From assembly GCA_035940775.1 (NCBI GenBank), contig DASZEN010000011.1, positions 248,001 to 312,000 of the forward strand: 64,000 nt of DNA, given 5' to 3'. Numbering within the stretch: position 1 is the first letter of the stretch; each line of letters opens with the position of its first letter. The notes beneath the pieces were generated by a model that was given only the letters and a program-made list of their open reading frames with translations, ran no database searches and was not told the origin of the DNA. This DNA comes from DASQYE01 sp035940775 (GTDB lineage Bacteria > Acidobacteriota > Blastocatellia > Pyrinomonadales > Pyrinomonadaceae). This document shows, in pieces, positions 44,453 through 53,794 of the stretch. The translations under genes and the position numbers were made by a program.

Positions 44453-45982
44453 TCAATCCACGGTCTGTTCCACGGCGACTGCCGAGCGGATCGCGGCGTT
44501 CCTCCAGCGCCAGATGAGATAGATGGGAATCCCCGTGAGCACGATCAGAAAGCCGAAGCCGGAAGTCCTGGGCTTGAGGTAGACGAGGTCGAAAATCAGG
44601 AGCGCGGCCAGAAGCATGTAGACGATGGGGACTACAGGATAACCGAAGGTGCGATAGGGGCGCTCGGCTTCGGGCGCTTTCCGGCGCATGACGATGACGG
44701 CCCCGACCATCAGCGCATAAAAGACCAGATCAGCCGGGATGATGTATTCGAGCAGTTGGTTATAGACGTTGCCGTAGGTTATGGCTCCCGTGCCGGAGTC
44801 TACGGCGACGGTGCGCGGCAGCGTCAGAAGCGACGCCCAGACCCCCTGGGCGACGAGTGCGACCGCCGGGACGTGGGCCCGGTTGACGCTCCCGACGCGC
44901 TCGAAAAAGAGCCGGTCGCGCGCCATCGCATAATAGACGCGCGCCCCGGCCAGTATCAGTCCGTTGTTGCAGCCGAAGGTCGAAACCATGATCGCCACAG
45001 CCATCAGGATCGAGCCCGGTCGGCCCAGCACCGTCTGCATGGTGGCGGTGGCGACGCTGTTCGGCGGCTTCTGAATCACAGCGAGCGGCAGCGTCAGGAC
45101 ATAGGCGAGGTTGGCGAGCAGGTAAAGCACGACGACCGCTCCACACCCGAAGAGAAGCGCGCGCGGCAGATTGCGCCCCGGATTGCTGACCTCGCTGCCC
45201 GTGAACGTCACGTTATTCCAGGCCGACTGCGCGAAGAGCGGCCCGGTCATCGCAAGCCCGAGCAGCATCAGGAGCGCCGCGTACCCGGTCGCGCCGAGTC
45301 CCGGCTGCGCCGCCTGCGCGCTCCACCCGTTGGCCCACGAATCCCACCACGAGGAGGTATAACCCGCGCTCCCCTCATTCCAGCCGAAGATGAGCCCGAC
45401 GAGGATAAGCCCGGCGAGCGCCGCCGTCTTCGTGAAAGTGAAAGTATTCTGGATGAGCTTGCCGGTCTTGAGGCCGCGCGTGTTCGTCAGCGTAAGCAGG
45501 AGTATCAACGCGACGGCGACCAGTTGCTCGGTCGAAAGACTCAGCGCATAGCCCTGCGTGATCCTTTGCGGGGCGATTATGTAGTAATCGGTGGCGACCC
45601 TTTTCGTCAGGACGCCAAGAAAGCGCGCGAAGGCGACCGCCACGGCCGCAATCGTGCCGGTTTGGATGACCAGAAAAAGCGCCCAGCCGAAAAGAAAACC
45701 CGTCGAGGGACTGTACGCCTCGCGAAGGAAAACGTACTGGCCTCCGGCTCGCGGCATCATCGCCGCAAGCTCGGCGCAGCAGAGCGCGCCCGTGATGGTC
45801 AGGACGCCGCCGAGCACCCACGCCGCGAGCAGCCACCCGGGCGCGCCGACCAGTCGCGCCGACTCTGCCGAGGTGAGGAAGATGCCCGACCCGATCATCG
45901 ACCCGATGACGATCATCGTCGCGTCGAGCAGGCTCAGGCCGCGCACAAGCTTGCGCGTTGATCTTTCCGTCTCTTTGCTCAT
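44453..45982 (-). CDS. APC superfamily amino-acid permease
   Basis: The 509-residue protein has 12-14 hydrophobic segments and the APC N-terminal signature VIGSMIGSGIF near residue 25 and ELAAMMPRAGGQYVF. It imports or exchanges amino acids. The substrate is not predictable. The start ATG at 45982 is preceded by a short basic stretch (TERSTRKLVRG). It is convergent with the polymerase gene. Confidence 0.9.
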   Translation of the reverse strand: MSKETERSTRKLVRGLSLLDATMIVIGSMIGSGIFLTSAESARLVGAPGWLLAAWVLGGVLTITGALCCAELAAMMPRAGGQYVFLREAYSPSTGFLFGWALFLVIQTGTIAAVAVAFARFLGVLTKRVATDYYIIAPQRITQGYALSLSTEQLVAVALILLLTLTNTRGLKTGKLIQNTFTFTKTAALAGLILVGLIFGWNEGSAGYTSSWWDSWANGWSAQAAQPGLGATGYAALLMLLGLAMTGPLFAQSAWNNVTFTGSEVSNPGRNLPRALLFGCGAVVVLYLLANLAYVLTLPLAVIQKPPNSVATATMQTVLGRPGSILMAVAIMVSTFGCNNGLILAGARVYYAMARDRLFFERVGSVNRAHVPAVALVAQGVWASLLTLPRTVAVDSGTGAITYGNVYNQLLEYIIPADLVFYALMVGAVIVMRRKAPEAERPYRTFGYPVVPIVYMLLAALLIFDLVYLKPRTSGFGFLIVLTGIPIYLIWRWRNAAIRSAVAVEQTVD

Positions 45983-46129
45983 AGGCGGCTTAAAAGGTCA
46001 CGGGACAAACAGAAAGTGCAGCGAGCCGAAGAAGGCTCAAGACAAAACACTCTCGTAACCCCTTCGGCTCGCTGCTCGCGGCACGCTCCGCGTCCGCTCT
46101 CCGGCTCGCGCGCTCTCGTCTTTACATTG

Positions 46130-46717
46130 TCAGGCTTTGATCTTGTCCGGGTTCTTGCGCGCGATCTCGTCCGCCTTGCGGTGCAGGTCTTTGGCCTCGT
46201 TGAGAAGCTTCTTGTAGTCGGCGTAGGCTTTGCGGAAATCCGCGATAGCCTTCTTCTCGGCGTCGCCGCCCTTGCCGAAGTTGTCGCGCTCGATGACGGC
46301 GGCCTCTCTGAGCTTCTTGAAGGCATCGACCTGCTTGCGAAACGCCTGTGCCTTGAGCGCCAGGTATTCTTTATAGGTAGCGTCGGTCTCGATCTTTGAG
46401 GCGCGGTCGATCTTATCCACTGCGCCGTTTCCGCGTTCGAGTCCCTTGTCAATGGCCTCTATGGCCTCGTTCAACTGCTTCTTGACCTCGGCGGCATCGT
46501 TGGCGTTCTCCGCCTGGTTAATCTTGCTGACGCGGTCTTCGTTTTCGTCCTGTATCTTTTCGACGGCGTCCAGGTCGTCCTTCGCTTCCTGGACGAGCTT
46601 GTTGACCTCGCCGCCGCCTTTACTGCCCAGCTCCTTGAGTTGGCTGCAAGCGAGGGCGAATGAAGCGAGCAGCAGCAGCGCCAGGGCGGCGTTGACGCGC
46701 GCCTTCTGATTAAGCAT
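46130..46717 (-). CDS. Putative lipoprotein with coiled-coil helices
   Basis: The 195-residue product has a signal peptide with a lipobox-like end (ASFALAC, cysteine about residue 24), so it is probably lipidated. The mature part is entirely charged helical repeats (EAKDDLDAVEKIQDENEDRVSKINQAENA...), as in coiled-coil surface or spacer proteins. No catalytic motif is seen. It stands alone on the minus strand. Confidence 0.75.
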   Translation of the reverse strand: MLNQKARVNAALALLLLASFALACSQLKELGSKGGGEVNKLVQEAKDDLDAVEKIQDENEDRVSKINQAENANDAAEVKKQLNEAIEAIDKGLERGNGAVDKIDRASKIETDATYKEYLALKAQAFRKQVDAFKKLREAAVIERDNFGKGGDAEKKAIADFRKAYADYKKLLNEAKDLHRKADEIARKNPDKIKA

Positions 46718-47094
46718 GATTTTTGATGGTTCCTTTCACTTCGGTTTCTATTAAAACACGTCCTTCAGGATGGCTCATCCGGCCCGAAGACGCTACGGAG
46801 GCGAGCGCTGCCGGACTCGAATTGCGCCCGCGAGGCAAAAGCGCCTCCTCTGCGGCGCGAATGGTGCGTGCTTGTCGGGCGCGATATTGAACCGTCTACG
46901 CGGCGGCTGTCAAGACCGAACGTGGGGTGTCGGATGCAGATGCTTAAGTTATAGCCGTCTCTCTTTATCCGGCATACGGCATCCCGTAGCAAACGGACGC
47001 GCGAGCATTCAGGAAATTGCCGAAGCGTCGAAGATATTGTAGCCTCGCCGGATAATCCGCTATACTCAACGCGCTAGCCCGGAAAGCGAGGTCA
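46718..47094. other. Non-coding region with a candidate promoter
   Basis: No gene is supported here. Near the right end a candidate promoter, TTGTAG (47037-47042) with an 18-base spacer and TATACT (47061-47066), sits just ahead of the small ORF at 47095. Confidence 0.45.
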
Positions 47095-47292
47095 TTGAAC
47101 AACAGGCGGAAGCTTTACGTGGTGCTTTATCCGAAAGGTAAGAAGTACCACGAGATGAGCGATGAAACTCACACCACCTGCGGCTTGCGCGTGACCAGTT
47201 TAAGGCAACTCCTGATTGAGCCACCGTCAGGTGCGACCATGTGCAAACAATGCTCTGGGAAATGGAATCGCGCAGGGCCGTCCAAGCAATAA
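47095..47292 (+). CDS. Small cysteine-containing hypothetical protein
   Basis: The 65-residue product starts at a TTG with a weak GCGAGG ribosome binding site, 30 bases after the candidate promoter. It reads MNNRRKLYVVLYPKGKKYHEM and continues with TTCGLRV and MCKQCSGKW. The cysteines may make a small zinc site. It is unusually free of the Gly/Ala bias of the region's non-coding frames, so it may be real, but no family is recognised. Confidence 0.5.
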   Translation: MNNRRKLYVVLYPKGKKYHEMSDETHTTCGLRVTSLRQLLIEPPSGATMCKQCSGKWNRAGPSKQ

Positions 47293-47538
47293 ACCTTCTT
47301 TTACAATATGACACTCCCGAATAGCGGGTCGCCTCTACCGGCCCGCTATCAGTCTGTGCGCTATGATATGAAAAGTCCGACAGCGAAAACCCTCGAACCC
47401 GACGGGCCGCCCATTTAACCCTCTAGCTTGACAGCCCGTGCGGTGCTCACATAGTCTAATAGTTTGAAGGGTGTCGTCAGCGCACCCGCTCCTGCCTGAT
47501 AATGTTTCGAACCACAATTGCCGTAAAAATTGAGCGAC

Positions 47539-48876
47539 ATGATGAAAGAAGAGATAGGGAAGCTAATCAACAGCAAACGTGCGCACGTCGGCGTCATCGG
47601 CCTGGGCTACGTCGGCCTCCCGCTGCTCGTGGAGTTCGCGCACAACGGTTTCGCCGCCACAGGCTTCGAGGTTGACGACCATAAAGCCAGCGAGATCAAC
47701 CAGGGGCGCTCCTATATCGGAGATGTCAACGACAGCGCCGTGGCCGAACTGGTCAAGGCGGATCGCCTGCGCGCCACCACCGATTTCCGGTATCTGAAGG
47801 ACTGCGACGCCATCATCATCTGTGTTCCGACTCCGCTCAGAAAGACCAAAGAGCCGGATGTCTCTTACATCCTCGCCGCCTCCGAGCAGATCACAAAGAG
47901 CCTGCGGCGCGGGCAGCTCATCGTGCTCGAATCGACGACCTATCCGGGCACCACGGACGAGGTCTTACTGCCGATGTTCGAGGAGACGGGCCTCAAGCTC
48001 GACGAGGATTTTCTGCTCGCATTCTCTCCGGAAAGAGTCGATCCGGGCAATCCGCAGTTTCAGACGCACAACATTCCGAAGGTGGTCGGCGGCTGCACGC
48101 AGGACTCCACGGAGGCGGCCGCAGCCCTCTACTCGCAGATCGTCAACGACGTTCACGCCGTCAGCTCGGCCCGCGTCGCCGAGGCCGCGAAACTTTTGGA
48201 GAACACGTTCCGCGCCGTCAACATCGGTATGGCTAACGAGATGGCCCGCCTCTGCTATGCGCTGAACATAGATACCTGGGAGGTGATCCGCGCGGCGGCG
48301 ACCAAGCCCTTCGGCTTCATGCCGTTTTATCCCGGGCCCGGCATAGGGGGCCACTGTATTCCGCTTGACCCGCATTACCTTTCATGGAAGGCGCGCCAGC
48401 ACGGGTTCGACTCGCGCTTTATAGGGTTGGCCGAAGAGGTCAATTCGCGTATGCCGGAGCACGTCGTGACGCTCGTGGTCGACGGCCTGAACGACGAGCG
48501 GAAGGCTTTGAAGGGGGCGCGCGTCCTGCTGCTCGGGGTCGCTTATAAGAAGGATATAAACGATGTGAGAGAGAGCCCGGCGCTTTCGATCATCGACAGG
48601 CTGCGGGCCAAGGGAGCAGAGGTGCGTTACCATGATCCGTTCGTCGAGGAGGTGCGCTTCGATGACGCGCACACGGAAGGCGGGGGCGAAGCGCTCTCGT
48701 CGGTGGAATTGACGGACGAGGAGTTGACGGGCTCGGATTGCGTGGTGATCGTGACGGATCATAGCGGGATAGATTACAGGCGCGTGACGGCGCTCTCGCC
48801 GCTCATAGTGGATACGCGCAACGCCCTGAACGGAGATTTGCGCCGCTCAAGCCGCGCCCGTATCATTAGACTTTAA
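47539..48876 (+). CDS. UDP-sugar 6-dehydrogenase (UDP-N-acetyl-hexosamine type)
   Basis: The product oxidises a UDP-sugar to the uronate, probably UDP-ManNAc or UDP-GlcNAc. The 445-residue enzyme starts best at the ATG at 47539 (TTG three codons upstream is the alternative). It has the NAD-binding GVIGLGYVGLPL, the lysine region EAAKLLENTFRAVNIGMAN, and the catalytic cysteine in GPGIGGHCIPLDPHYL. It begins the polysaccharide operon and is followed by the WecB-like epimerase, matching the ManNAcA branch (WecB-WecC). Confidence 0.93.
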   Translation: MMKEEIGKLINSKRAHVGVIGLGYVGLPLLVEFAHNGFAATGFEVDDHKASEINQGRSYIGDVNDSAVAELVKADRLRATTDFRYLKDCDAIIICVPTPLRKTKEPDVSYILAASEQITKSLRRGQLIVLESTTYPGTTDEVLLPMFEETGLKLDEDFLLAFSPERVDPGNPQFQTHNIPKVVGGCTQDSTEAAAALYSQIVNDVHAVSSARVAEAAKLLENTFRAVNIGMANEMARLCYALNIDTWEVIRAAATKPFGFMPFYPGPGIGGHCIPLDPHYLSWKARQHGFDSRFIGLAEEVNSRMPEHVVTLVVDGLNDERKALKGARVLLLGVAYKKDINDVRESPALSIIDRLRAKGAEVRYHDPFVEEVRFDDAHTEGGGEALSSVELTDEELTGSDCVVIVTDHSGIDYRRVTALSPLIVDTRNALNGDLRRSSRARIIRL

Positions 48877-48959
48877 GCCGGGCAGAGCGATCAGTGAAAA
48901 AGCGGGCGGGCGTCTTTACCGGCGACTGATTGATTGACCGGCTGCTGTTGACAGACTAC

Positions 48960-50081
48960 ATGCTAAAGGTACTTAACGTAGTGGGCGCGCGACCGAACTT
49001 TATGAAGGTCGCACCCATTGTCGAAGAGATGAAGCGGCGTGAAGGCGAGTTCATGCCGCTTCTGCTGCATACGGGGCAGCATTATGACGAGGGGATGTCG
49101 GACGCCTTCTTTCGCGACCTGCGCCTGCCCGTGCCGGATGTCTACCTGGGCGTCGGCTCCGGCAGCCACGCCGCGCAGACCGCCTCGGTGATGCAGGCGT
49201 TCGAGCCTGTCGTCTTAAGGGAGCGGCCCGATTGGGTCGTCGTCGTCGGCGATGTCAACTCGACGCTCGCCTGCGCGCTCGTTTGCGCGAAGCTCGGGGT
49301 AAGGGTGGCCCATGTCGAGGCGGGCTTGCGCAGCCGTGACCGCACCATGCCGGAAGAGATCAATCGCATCCTGACAGACCAGCTCGCAGACCTGCTGCTG
49401 ACGCCTTCAAGGGATGCGGACACGAACCTGCTCGCCGAGGGCATCGCGCCCGAGCGTATACGGTTCGTCGGCAACGTGATGATCGATTCGCTGTTTAGCC
49501 AGATGGAGCGTGCCCAGGCCTCTACGGTGCGCGAAGACCTCGGGCTCGCGGGCCGCGATTACGCCGCGCTTACTCTTCATCGTCCCTCGAACGTCGATGA
49601 CCGCGCCACCTTCAACCGCATCCTTGACGCGCTCGAACAGATCGCCGCGCGGCTGCCGATAATCTTTCCCGTTCATCCGCGCACGCGCGCGCGCATCCGC
49701 GAGTTCGGCCTCGAAGACCGCATCAGTGGCCTCGCATCCCTGCGCTTGGTAGAGCCGCTGGGTTACCTGGATTTCCTGCGCCTCTACAGCGGAGCGCGCC
49801 TTGTGCTGACGGATTCCGGAGGCATACAGGAGGAGACGACGGCGCTTTCGATTCCCTGCCTGACCCTGCGCGAAAATACGGAGCGACCCATCACGGTCGA
49901 GCTGGGGACGAACAAGATCGTCGGCACGGACACCGGCCGGATTACGCAGGCTGCCTTTGCAGCGCTCGACTCTTCTCCGCACGAGCGACAGCAGAGCGGG
50001 CGCGTTCCGCCCCTCTGGGATGGCCGGACAGCGCCGCGTATCTGCGACGCCTTACTGGAAGGGATGAGGGCGGCAGCGTGA
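48960..50081 (+). CDS. wecB: UDP-N-acetylglucosamine 2-epimerase (non-hydrolysing)
   Basis: The enzyme interconverts UDP-GlcNAc and UDP-ManNAc, the substrate of the preceding dehydrogenase. The ATG at 48960 gives 373 residues, starting MLKVLNVVGARPNFMK as in WecB/MnaA. The catalytic core motifs (THRxxNV-like LHRPSNVD, and TDSGGIQEE near residue 282) are present. Its stop codon overlaps the GTG of the heparinase gene by four bases. Confidence 0.95.
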   Translation: MLKVLNVVGARPNFMKVAPIVEEMKRREGEFMPLLLHTGQHYDEGMSDAFFRDLRLPVPDVYLGVGSGSHAAQTASVMQAFEPVVLRERPDWVVVVGDVNSTLACALVCAKLGVRVAHVEAGLRSRDRTMPEEINRILTDQLADLLLTPSRDADTNLLAEGIAPERIRFVGNVMIDSLFSQMERAQASTVREDLGLAGRDYAALTLHRPSNVDDRATFNRILDALEQIAARLPIIFPVHPRTRARIREFGLEDRISGLASLRLVEPLGYLDFLRLYSGARLVLTDSGGIQEETTALSIPCLTLRENTERPITVELGTNKIVGTDTGRITQAAFAALDSSPHERQQSGRVPPLWDGRTAPRICDALLEGMRAAA

Positions 50082-52225
50082 GGGATGAAAAGAAGGCCGT
50101 CTTTCCCCTGTCCCTGATCCCTAAAATTCGCCGGGCGCTTCGCGGGGAGTTGAATATCCCGGCGACCGCTCTCGAAACGCTCAGGCGCGGGCACGTATCC
50201 TTGCGGCGCAGGCGCGAGCGCGCCCGTCTCTCCCGGTTGGATAAAGTAAACGTCCGCCTGCGCCTCGAATACGCGCGGCTGTCTCCCTCAGAGCTGCTCG
50301 AACATTTTCGCAGCCGCTCCACGCCGAGCTTCCTGCCCGGCTTCAATGCTTCAAACATAGAGACGACCGTGCGTTTGCAGCGCGCGACTTTCCCGGCCGA
50401 AACGGAGGGCCTGCTCGCGCGCGCCGAGCGCATGGTCACGCAGCACCGCTGGCAGTTGATGGGCTACGGCGAGAGGGATTTCGGGGAAAAGATCGAGTGG
50501 CTGCGCGACCCGCTGTCGGGCGTAGACTGGGAGCCGGTATATCATGGCGATGTCGAGATCGCGCGTCGTGACGGTTCCGATGTCCGTGTCCTGTGGGAGC
50601 TAAACCGCCTCACGCACTTCCTCACGCTCGGTCGGGCTTACGCGCTGACGAATGACGAGCGCTTCGCGTTGGAGTTTTTCGCGCAGCTTGAGAGCTGGCA
50701 GGAGCAAAACCCGACCGCTCTGGGCGCAAACTGGATGTGCGCGATGGAGGTGGCTCTGCGCGCTATAAATCTGCTCGCCGCCTTCGAGCTTTTCCGCCGC
50801 TCGCCGCACCTCTCTGAAGAGAGACTGAAGGGGTTGCTCGCGCTGTTCGATCATCACGGCGAGCACATCCGTCGCAATCTGGAGTTCTCCTACATCTGGA
50901 CGAGCAATCATTATCTGTCGGACGTGGTGGGCCTGCTGTGGTTGGGCGTCATGCTGCCGGAGCTGCGCGCGGCGCGCTCGTGGCGCGAGTTCGGCCTGCG
51001 CGAGATGTTGCGCGAGATGGACAAGCAGATACTGGCGGACGGCGCGGACTGCGAAGCCTCAACGGGCTATCATCGCTTCGTGCTTGAACTGTTTCTCTAC
51101 TCCTTCATGCTCTGCCGCGCCAACGGCATCGAGATAGAGGACAGATACTGGCGCAGGCTCCGCGCGATGCTTGATTATATGCGGGCGTACCTTCGGCCCT
51201 GCGGACGCGCGCCGCTCATAGGAGATAGCGACGGCGGGCAGGTGCTGCCCCTGGTCAATCATTCGAGCGACGATCACGCTTACGTGCTCACGCTCGGCGC
51301 TTCGGCGCTCAAGGACTCGCGTTTTAAAGTCCCGGCCGGGAGCGTTCCGGAAGAGCTGTTATGGTTTTCGGGAGAGCGCGCCGTGCGCGAATACGAGAGT
51401 TTAGCGCCGTCCGTCGAGGCCATATCATCTCAGGCTTTTGAAGATGCGGGCACGTACGTTATGCGCGACCGAGACCTATACCTCCTCTTTAATGCGAGCG
51501 ACAGCGGTTTGGGCGGGCGCGGCTCTCATGGTCACAACGATGCGCTCGGCCTTGAGGTCTCCGCCTGCGGGAGCCTCTTTATCGTCGATCCGGGCACGTA
51601 CGCCTACCGCGCCGATTATCACGGACGCCATCTCTTCCGCTCCACAGCGTATCATTCCACTGTCGAAGTTGACGGCGCGGAGCAGAACACGATCGACGAA
51701 GAGTGGCTTTTCTTCATAGGTAACGAGGCACGCCCGCGCGCGCTGCGCTGGGAGACAGGGCCGGAACGCGACCTCGTCCTTGCAGAACACTACGGCTATC
51801 AAAGGCTGCGTGAGCCGGTTCTGCACCGGCGCGCGGTTGAATTTGATAAGCGAGAGCGCTGTTGGATAATCGAGGACGCGCTCATCGGCGACGGCGAGCA
51901 CGTTTTCAGCTTCCGCTTCCATATCGCGGATCGGATCGAGGTGAGCATCCGCGCTGACGCTCTAGTGCAAGCCTGCGATAGAATGAGCGGTGCGCGCCTT
52001 TTGATTTCCGCTCTCGGCAGCACGGGTGAGCCGTCGCTTGAGCCGCGCTCGGTTTCGCGCGACTACGGGGCCAGGAGCGCGTCCGTCTCCGTTTGTTGGA
52101 CTGTCCATAGGAAAGCGCCTCTCGTCGCCCGCTGGGCCATCGTGCCTGTTTGTCCTGACGAGGACGAAACTGCGCGGTTGGAATTAATAAGCCGGTTGAA
52201 AGACAGAGCCAGCGTCGAAGCCTGA
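50078..52225 (+). CDS. Heparinase II/III family protein
   Basis: Heparinase II/III-like proteins cleave or trim acidic polysaccharides. The 715-residue product starts at a GTG overlapping the epimerase stop. It has an N-terminal alginate-lyase-like helical domain (about residues 100-400) and a C-terminal heparinase beta-sandwich with GSHGHNDALGLEVS and the Tyr-His motif YHSTVEVDG, typical of the family. No clear export signal was found; polysaccharide loci often carry such a lyase. The GGGATGA-rich start suggests a repeat has been absorbed into the junction. Confidence 0.88.
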   Translation: MRDEKKAVFPLSLIPKIRRALRGELNIPATALETLRRGHVSLRRRRERARLSRLDKVNVRLRLEYARLSPSELLEHFRSRSTPSFLPGFNASNIETTVRLQRATFPAETEGLLARAERMVTQHRWQLMGYGERDFGEKIEWLRDPLSGVDWEPVYHGDVEIARRDGSDVRVLWELNRLTHFLTLGRAYALTNDERFALEFFAQLESWQEQNPTALGANWMCAMEVALRAINLLAAFELFRRSPHLSEERLKGLLALFDHHGEHIRRNLEFSYIWTSNHYLSDVVGLLWLGVMLPELRAARSWREFGLREMLREMDKQILADGADCEASTGYHRFVLELFLYSFMLCRANGIEIEDRYWRRLRAMLDYMRAYLRPCGRAPLIGDSDGGQVLPLVNHSSDDHAYVLTLGASALKDSRFKVPAGSVPEELLWFSGERAVREYESLAPSVEAISSQAFEDAGTYVMRDRDLYLLFNASDSGLGGRGSHGHNDALGLEVSACGSLFIVDPGTYAYRADYHGRHLFRSTAYHSTVEVDGAEQNTIDEEWLFFIGNEARPRALRWETGPERDLVLAEHYGYQRLREPVLHRRAVEFDKRERCWIIEDALIGDGEHVFSFRFHIADRIEVSIRADALVQACDRMSGARLLISALGSTGEPSLEPRSVSRDYGARSASVSVCWTVHRKAPLVARWAIVPVCPDEDETARLELISRLKDRASVEA

Positions 52226-52261
52226 AGAGAGTGTGTATGTATTGAACCACGAGGGTAAGAA

Positions 52262-53776
52262 ATGCGAGTCGAATACGTCTGTCATGCCTGCCTGTTCATA
52301 GATACGGGCGATGTCAGGATTGTCACCGATCCCTGGTTTGAAGGCCCCGCCTACTGCGGGCAGTGGAATGTCTTTCCCAGGCCGGTCGAGACGAACATGC
52401 TCGACGGCGCGGACGTAATCCTTCTCTCGCACGGGCATGAGGATCATCTGCACGAGCCGACCATGAGGCGGCTGCCTCAGAGCGCGAAGGTCTTCTATCC
52501 ATACAACTGGTACGGCGGCACTAAAGAATACATAGAGGGGATGGGCTTTCGAGATGTCAGCGAAGCGGTCACGTATAAAACCTATAAGCTGACGGCCGCA
52601 ACCACCCTGACCTACCTCGCGAACAACCTCGATAGCATTATCGTCATCGAGAGCGGCGGCCAGATACTGGTTGACATCAACGATGCCCTGCATTCCATGC
52701 CGACACAGGTCATAGACTTTTACATCAGAGAACTGCGGAGCCGATGGCCGCGCATCGATATGCTGTTCTGCGGTTTCGGCGGGGCCAGTTATTTCCCGAA
52801 CAGCATTCATCTGGAAGGCAAGAATGACGAGGAGATCGGCGCGCTGCGCGAACAACTCTTCGCGCACAACTTCTGTCGCATCGTCGCGGGCCTCGCGCCC
52901 CGCGTCGCCGTCCCCTTCGCCGCCGATTTCGCCCTGCTCTCGCCCGAGCAAAGATGGATCAACGAGACGCGATTTCCGCGCACGCAATTGGACGGCTACT
53001 ATAGCAAACACTTCCGCTCCGACGGCCCGCAGCCCTTGATTCAGGACATGTATCCCGGCGACGTGCTCGAAGACGCACAGCTCCGGGCCGAATCTCCCTA
53101 CCGTTCGCAGTTGAAGCACGGTAGCCTCAATCACCTGATCGACGAGCAGTACGGGGAAGAGATAGCGCGTCTCGGAATCGGGGATTTTATCTCCGAGGGC
53201 GATGCCGAACGATTGACGGAAGAGATACGAGCCAACGTCGAAGAGCGCGCGGCGCTGTTTGATGCCGCGACGCTGGACGGCCTCAAATTTGACCTTAAGG
53301 TTTCAGACGTGGAGGGGGATAATTTTTATCACGTCGGCTTCAAAGAAGGCGTGCCGTACGTACGGCGCACGGGTGAGGCCGATGTGGATGGCTCTCTGCT
53401 GGTGAAGACCTCAAGCCGTATCCTGCGCTACTCCTTCGCGAGCGAATGGGGCGGCGATGCAATTACCATCGGGTACGGATGCGAGATTTACGTCTCCGAC
53501 AAGAGCGTAATCGAAGCGAAACTGGATACGGTTTGCGTCAGGCTGTTGACACGTCATCCGACGGCGAAGGGGCACTTGATAAAAGAGCCTCTCCGGGGCG
53601 TAAAGCACATCGCGCGTAATCCGCTGTTGCGCACCTGGTTGAAGAAACGGCTCAAACCGGATCACGCCGAGCACTTGAACTACGACCCGAGCGTATGGCT
53701 TCTGCGAACAAAATGCGATGTCTGTCAAATCTGTGACCTGCCCTTGATGGACGCCGAGTTCGCATCGCAAATCTGA
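52262..53776 (+). CDS. Metallo-beta-lactamase-fold hydrolase with C-terminal Cys cluster
   Basis: The 504-residue protein has a complete metal-binding motif SHGHEDHLHEP (H57, H59, D61, H62), the MBL signature, without the Rieske domain of CMP-Neu5Ac hydroxylase. A middle helical part and a C-terminal domain (about residues 335-430; FDLKVSDVEGDNFYHVGFKEGVPYVRRTG) that looks SCP2-like follow. The chain ends with CDVCQICD, a cysteine cluster that may bind metal or an iron-sulfur centre. The position in the operon suggests a sugar or amide modification, but no reaction can be named. Confidence 0.75.
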   Translation: MRVEYVCHACLFIDTGDVRIVTDPWFEGPAYCGQWNVFPRPVETNMLDGADVILLSHGHEDHLHEPTMRRLPQSAKVFYPYNWYGGTKEYIEGMGFRDVSEAVTYKTYKLTAATTLTYLANNLDSIIVIESGGQILVDINDALHSMPTQVIDFYIRELRSRWPRIDMLFCGFGGASYFPNSIHLEGKNDEEIGALREQLFAHNFCRIVAGLAPRVAVPFAADFALLSPEQRWINETRFPRTQLDGYYSKHFRSDGPQPLIQDMYPGDVLEDAQLRAESPYRSQLKHGSLNHLIDEQYGEEIARLGIGDFISEGDAERLTEEIRANVEERAALFDAATLDGLKFDLKVSDVEGDNFYHVGFKEGVPYVRRTGEADVDGSLLVKTSSRILRYSFASEWGGDAITIGYGCEIYVSDKSVIEAKLDTVCVRLLTRHPTAKGHLIKEPLRGVKHIARNPLLRTWLKKRLKPDHAEHLNYDPSVWLLRTKCDVCQICDLPLMDAEFASQI

Positions 53777-53794
53777 CATTCCCGGAAAATATTC

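Noticed and set aside
44423..45961. 512-codon plus-strand frame opposite the amino-acid permease
   Set aside because: It lies across a clear APC permease and reads as a charged sequence without family features.
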